Assembly (NCBI GenBank): GCA_030425945.1
Contig: JAUHZL010000147.1
Coordinates: 1 to 7,275, forward strand
Length of the DNA stretch: 7,275 bases
DNA from: Alphaproteobacteria bacterium
GTDB lineage: Bacteria > Pseudomonadota > Alphaproteobacteria > Rhodobacterales > Rhodobacteraceae
Reading direction: 5' to 3'
The position numbers were made by a program, and so were the translations under genes. Of this stretch, positions 6,967-7,275 are shown one piece after another. Position 1 is the stretch's first letter; each line of letters starts with the position of its first letter. A model generated the notes under the pieces. That model did not search any database and was not told the origin of the DNA. It saw only the letters and a program-made list of their open reading frames with translations.

Positions 6967-7275
6967 TCGACCTCGACCGCCTGTCCGTGGAGATCCGCGG
7001 CACCCCGATCCTGCGCGACGTCTCGCTGTCGCTGGCGGCGGGCGAGGTCTTCGGCCTCGTCGGTGAAAGCGGCTCCGGCAAGTCGATGACCGCGCTCGCG
7101 CTGATGGGCCTGCTGCCGAAGGGCGCACGGGCAACCGGCGCGATCCGGCTCGACGGCGAGGACCTGCTGGGGCTGACCGAGCGGCAGATGTGCGACCGGC
7201 GCGGGCGGGTGCTGGGCATGATCTTCCAGGAGCCGATGACGGCCCTGAACCCGGTGCAGACCATCGGCGACCAGG
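6963..7275 (+). CDS. ABC transporter ATPase, DppD type, N-terminal part
   Basis: The first 104 codons are present and the gene continues past the right edge. This cytoplasmic subunit binds and hydrolyses ATP to drive uptake through the two permeases. The Walker A motif is intact, GESGSGKS at residues 34-41, and the Q-loop follows at FQEPMTALNP (88-97, Gln89), a sequence typical of the oligopeptide/dipeptide/nickel class. The ABC signature, Walker B and the C-terminal oligopeptide-transporter domain lie outside the window, so it cannot be told whether this is a single DppD or a fused DppD-DppF protein. The start overlaps the permease stop by 4 bases (ATGA) and has only a weak purine-rich site upstream, which fits coupled translation. 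Confidence 0.92.
   Translation, partial: MIDLDRLSVEIRGTPILRDVSLSLAAGEVFGLVGESGSGKSMTALALMGLLPKGARATGAIRLDGEDLLGLTERQMCDRRGRVLGMIFQEPMTALNPVQTIGDQ

Overview
The window is a very GC-rich, gene-dense stretch with strongly GC-biased third codon positions. The proteins, the 'TANNNT' promoter elements set directly against start codons, and the paired small membrane proteins at the left edge suggest an alphaproteobacterium, most likely Rhodobacterales. That is inference, because there is no rRNA or other phylogenetic marker here.

Layout, left to right. (1) Positions 1-344, minus strand: two tightly spaced genes for small membrane proteins, the second running off the left edge. (2) Positions 345-492: a divergent promoter region with a 24-bp imperfect palindrome between two outward-facing -35 elements. 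(3) 493-1767, plus: an M20-family binuclear metallohydrolase of the ArgE/DapE type with a full set of metal ligands. (4) 1792-1995, minus: a small soluble protein of unknown function, convergent with the M20 gene. (5) 1996-2184: a second divergent promoter region with three copies of TTGCCGC in two orientations. (6) 2185-3657, plus: a secreted family 5 (peptide/nickel/opine type) ABC substrate-binding protein, ended by a clear intrinsic terminator at 3680-3709. (7) 3719-4924, minus: creatinase (creatine amidinohydrolase), with every substrate-binding and catalytic residue of the known enzyme present. (8) 4925-5206: a third divergent regulatory region carrying five ACCGAC hexamers at exactly 11-bp intervals, then a promoter that appears to start transcription on the start codon of the next gene. 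(9) 5207-7275, plus: two DppB/DppC-type permeases and the start of a DppD-type ATPase, each joined to the next by a 4-bp ATGA overlap.

How the parts may work together: the binding protein (6) very probably delivers its ligand to the permease-ATPase complex (9), although creatinase (7) sits between them on the opposite strand. Creatinase splits creatine into sarcosine and urea. The M20 enzyme hydrolyses an amide bond in a small N-acylated or N-carbamoylated amino acid or dipeptide. The arrangement suggests a scavenging locus for creatine or a related guanidino or N-acyl amino-acid compound, but the transported ligand cannot be read from the sequence. The most notable unexplained element is the 11-bp periodic ACCGAC array at 5097-5146, which looks like a multi-site operator for a transcription factor that binds head-to-tail direct repeats.
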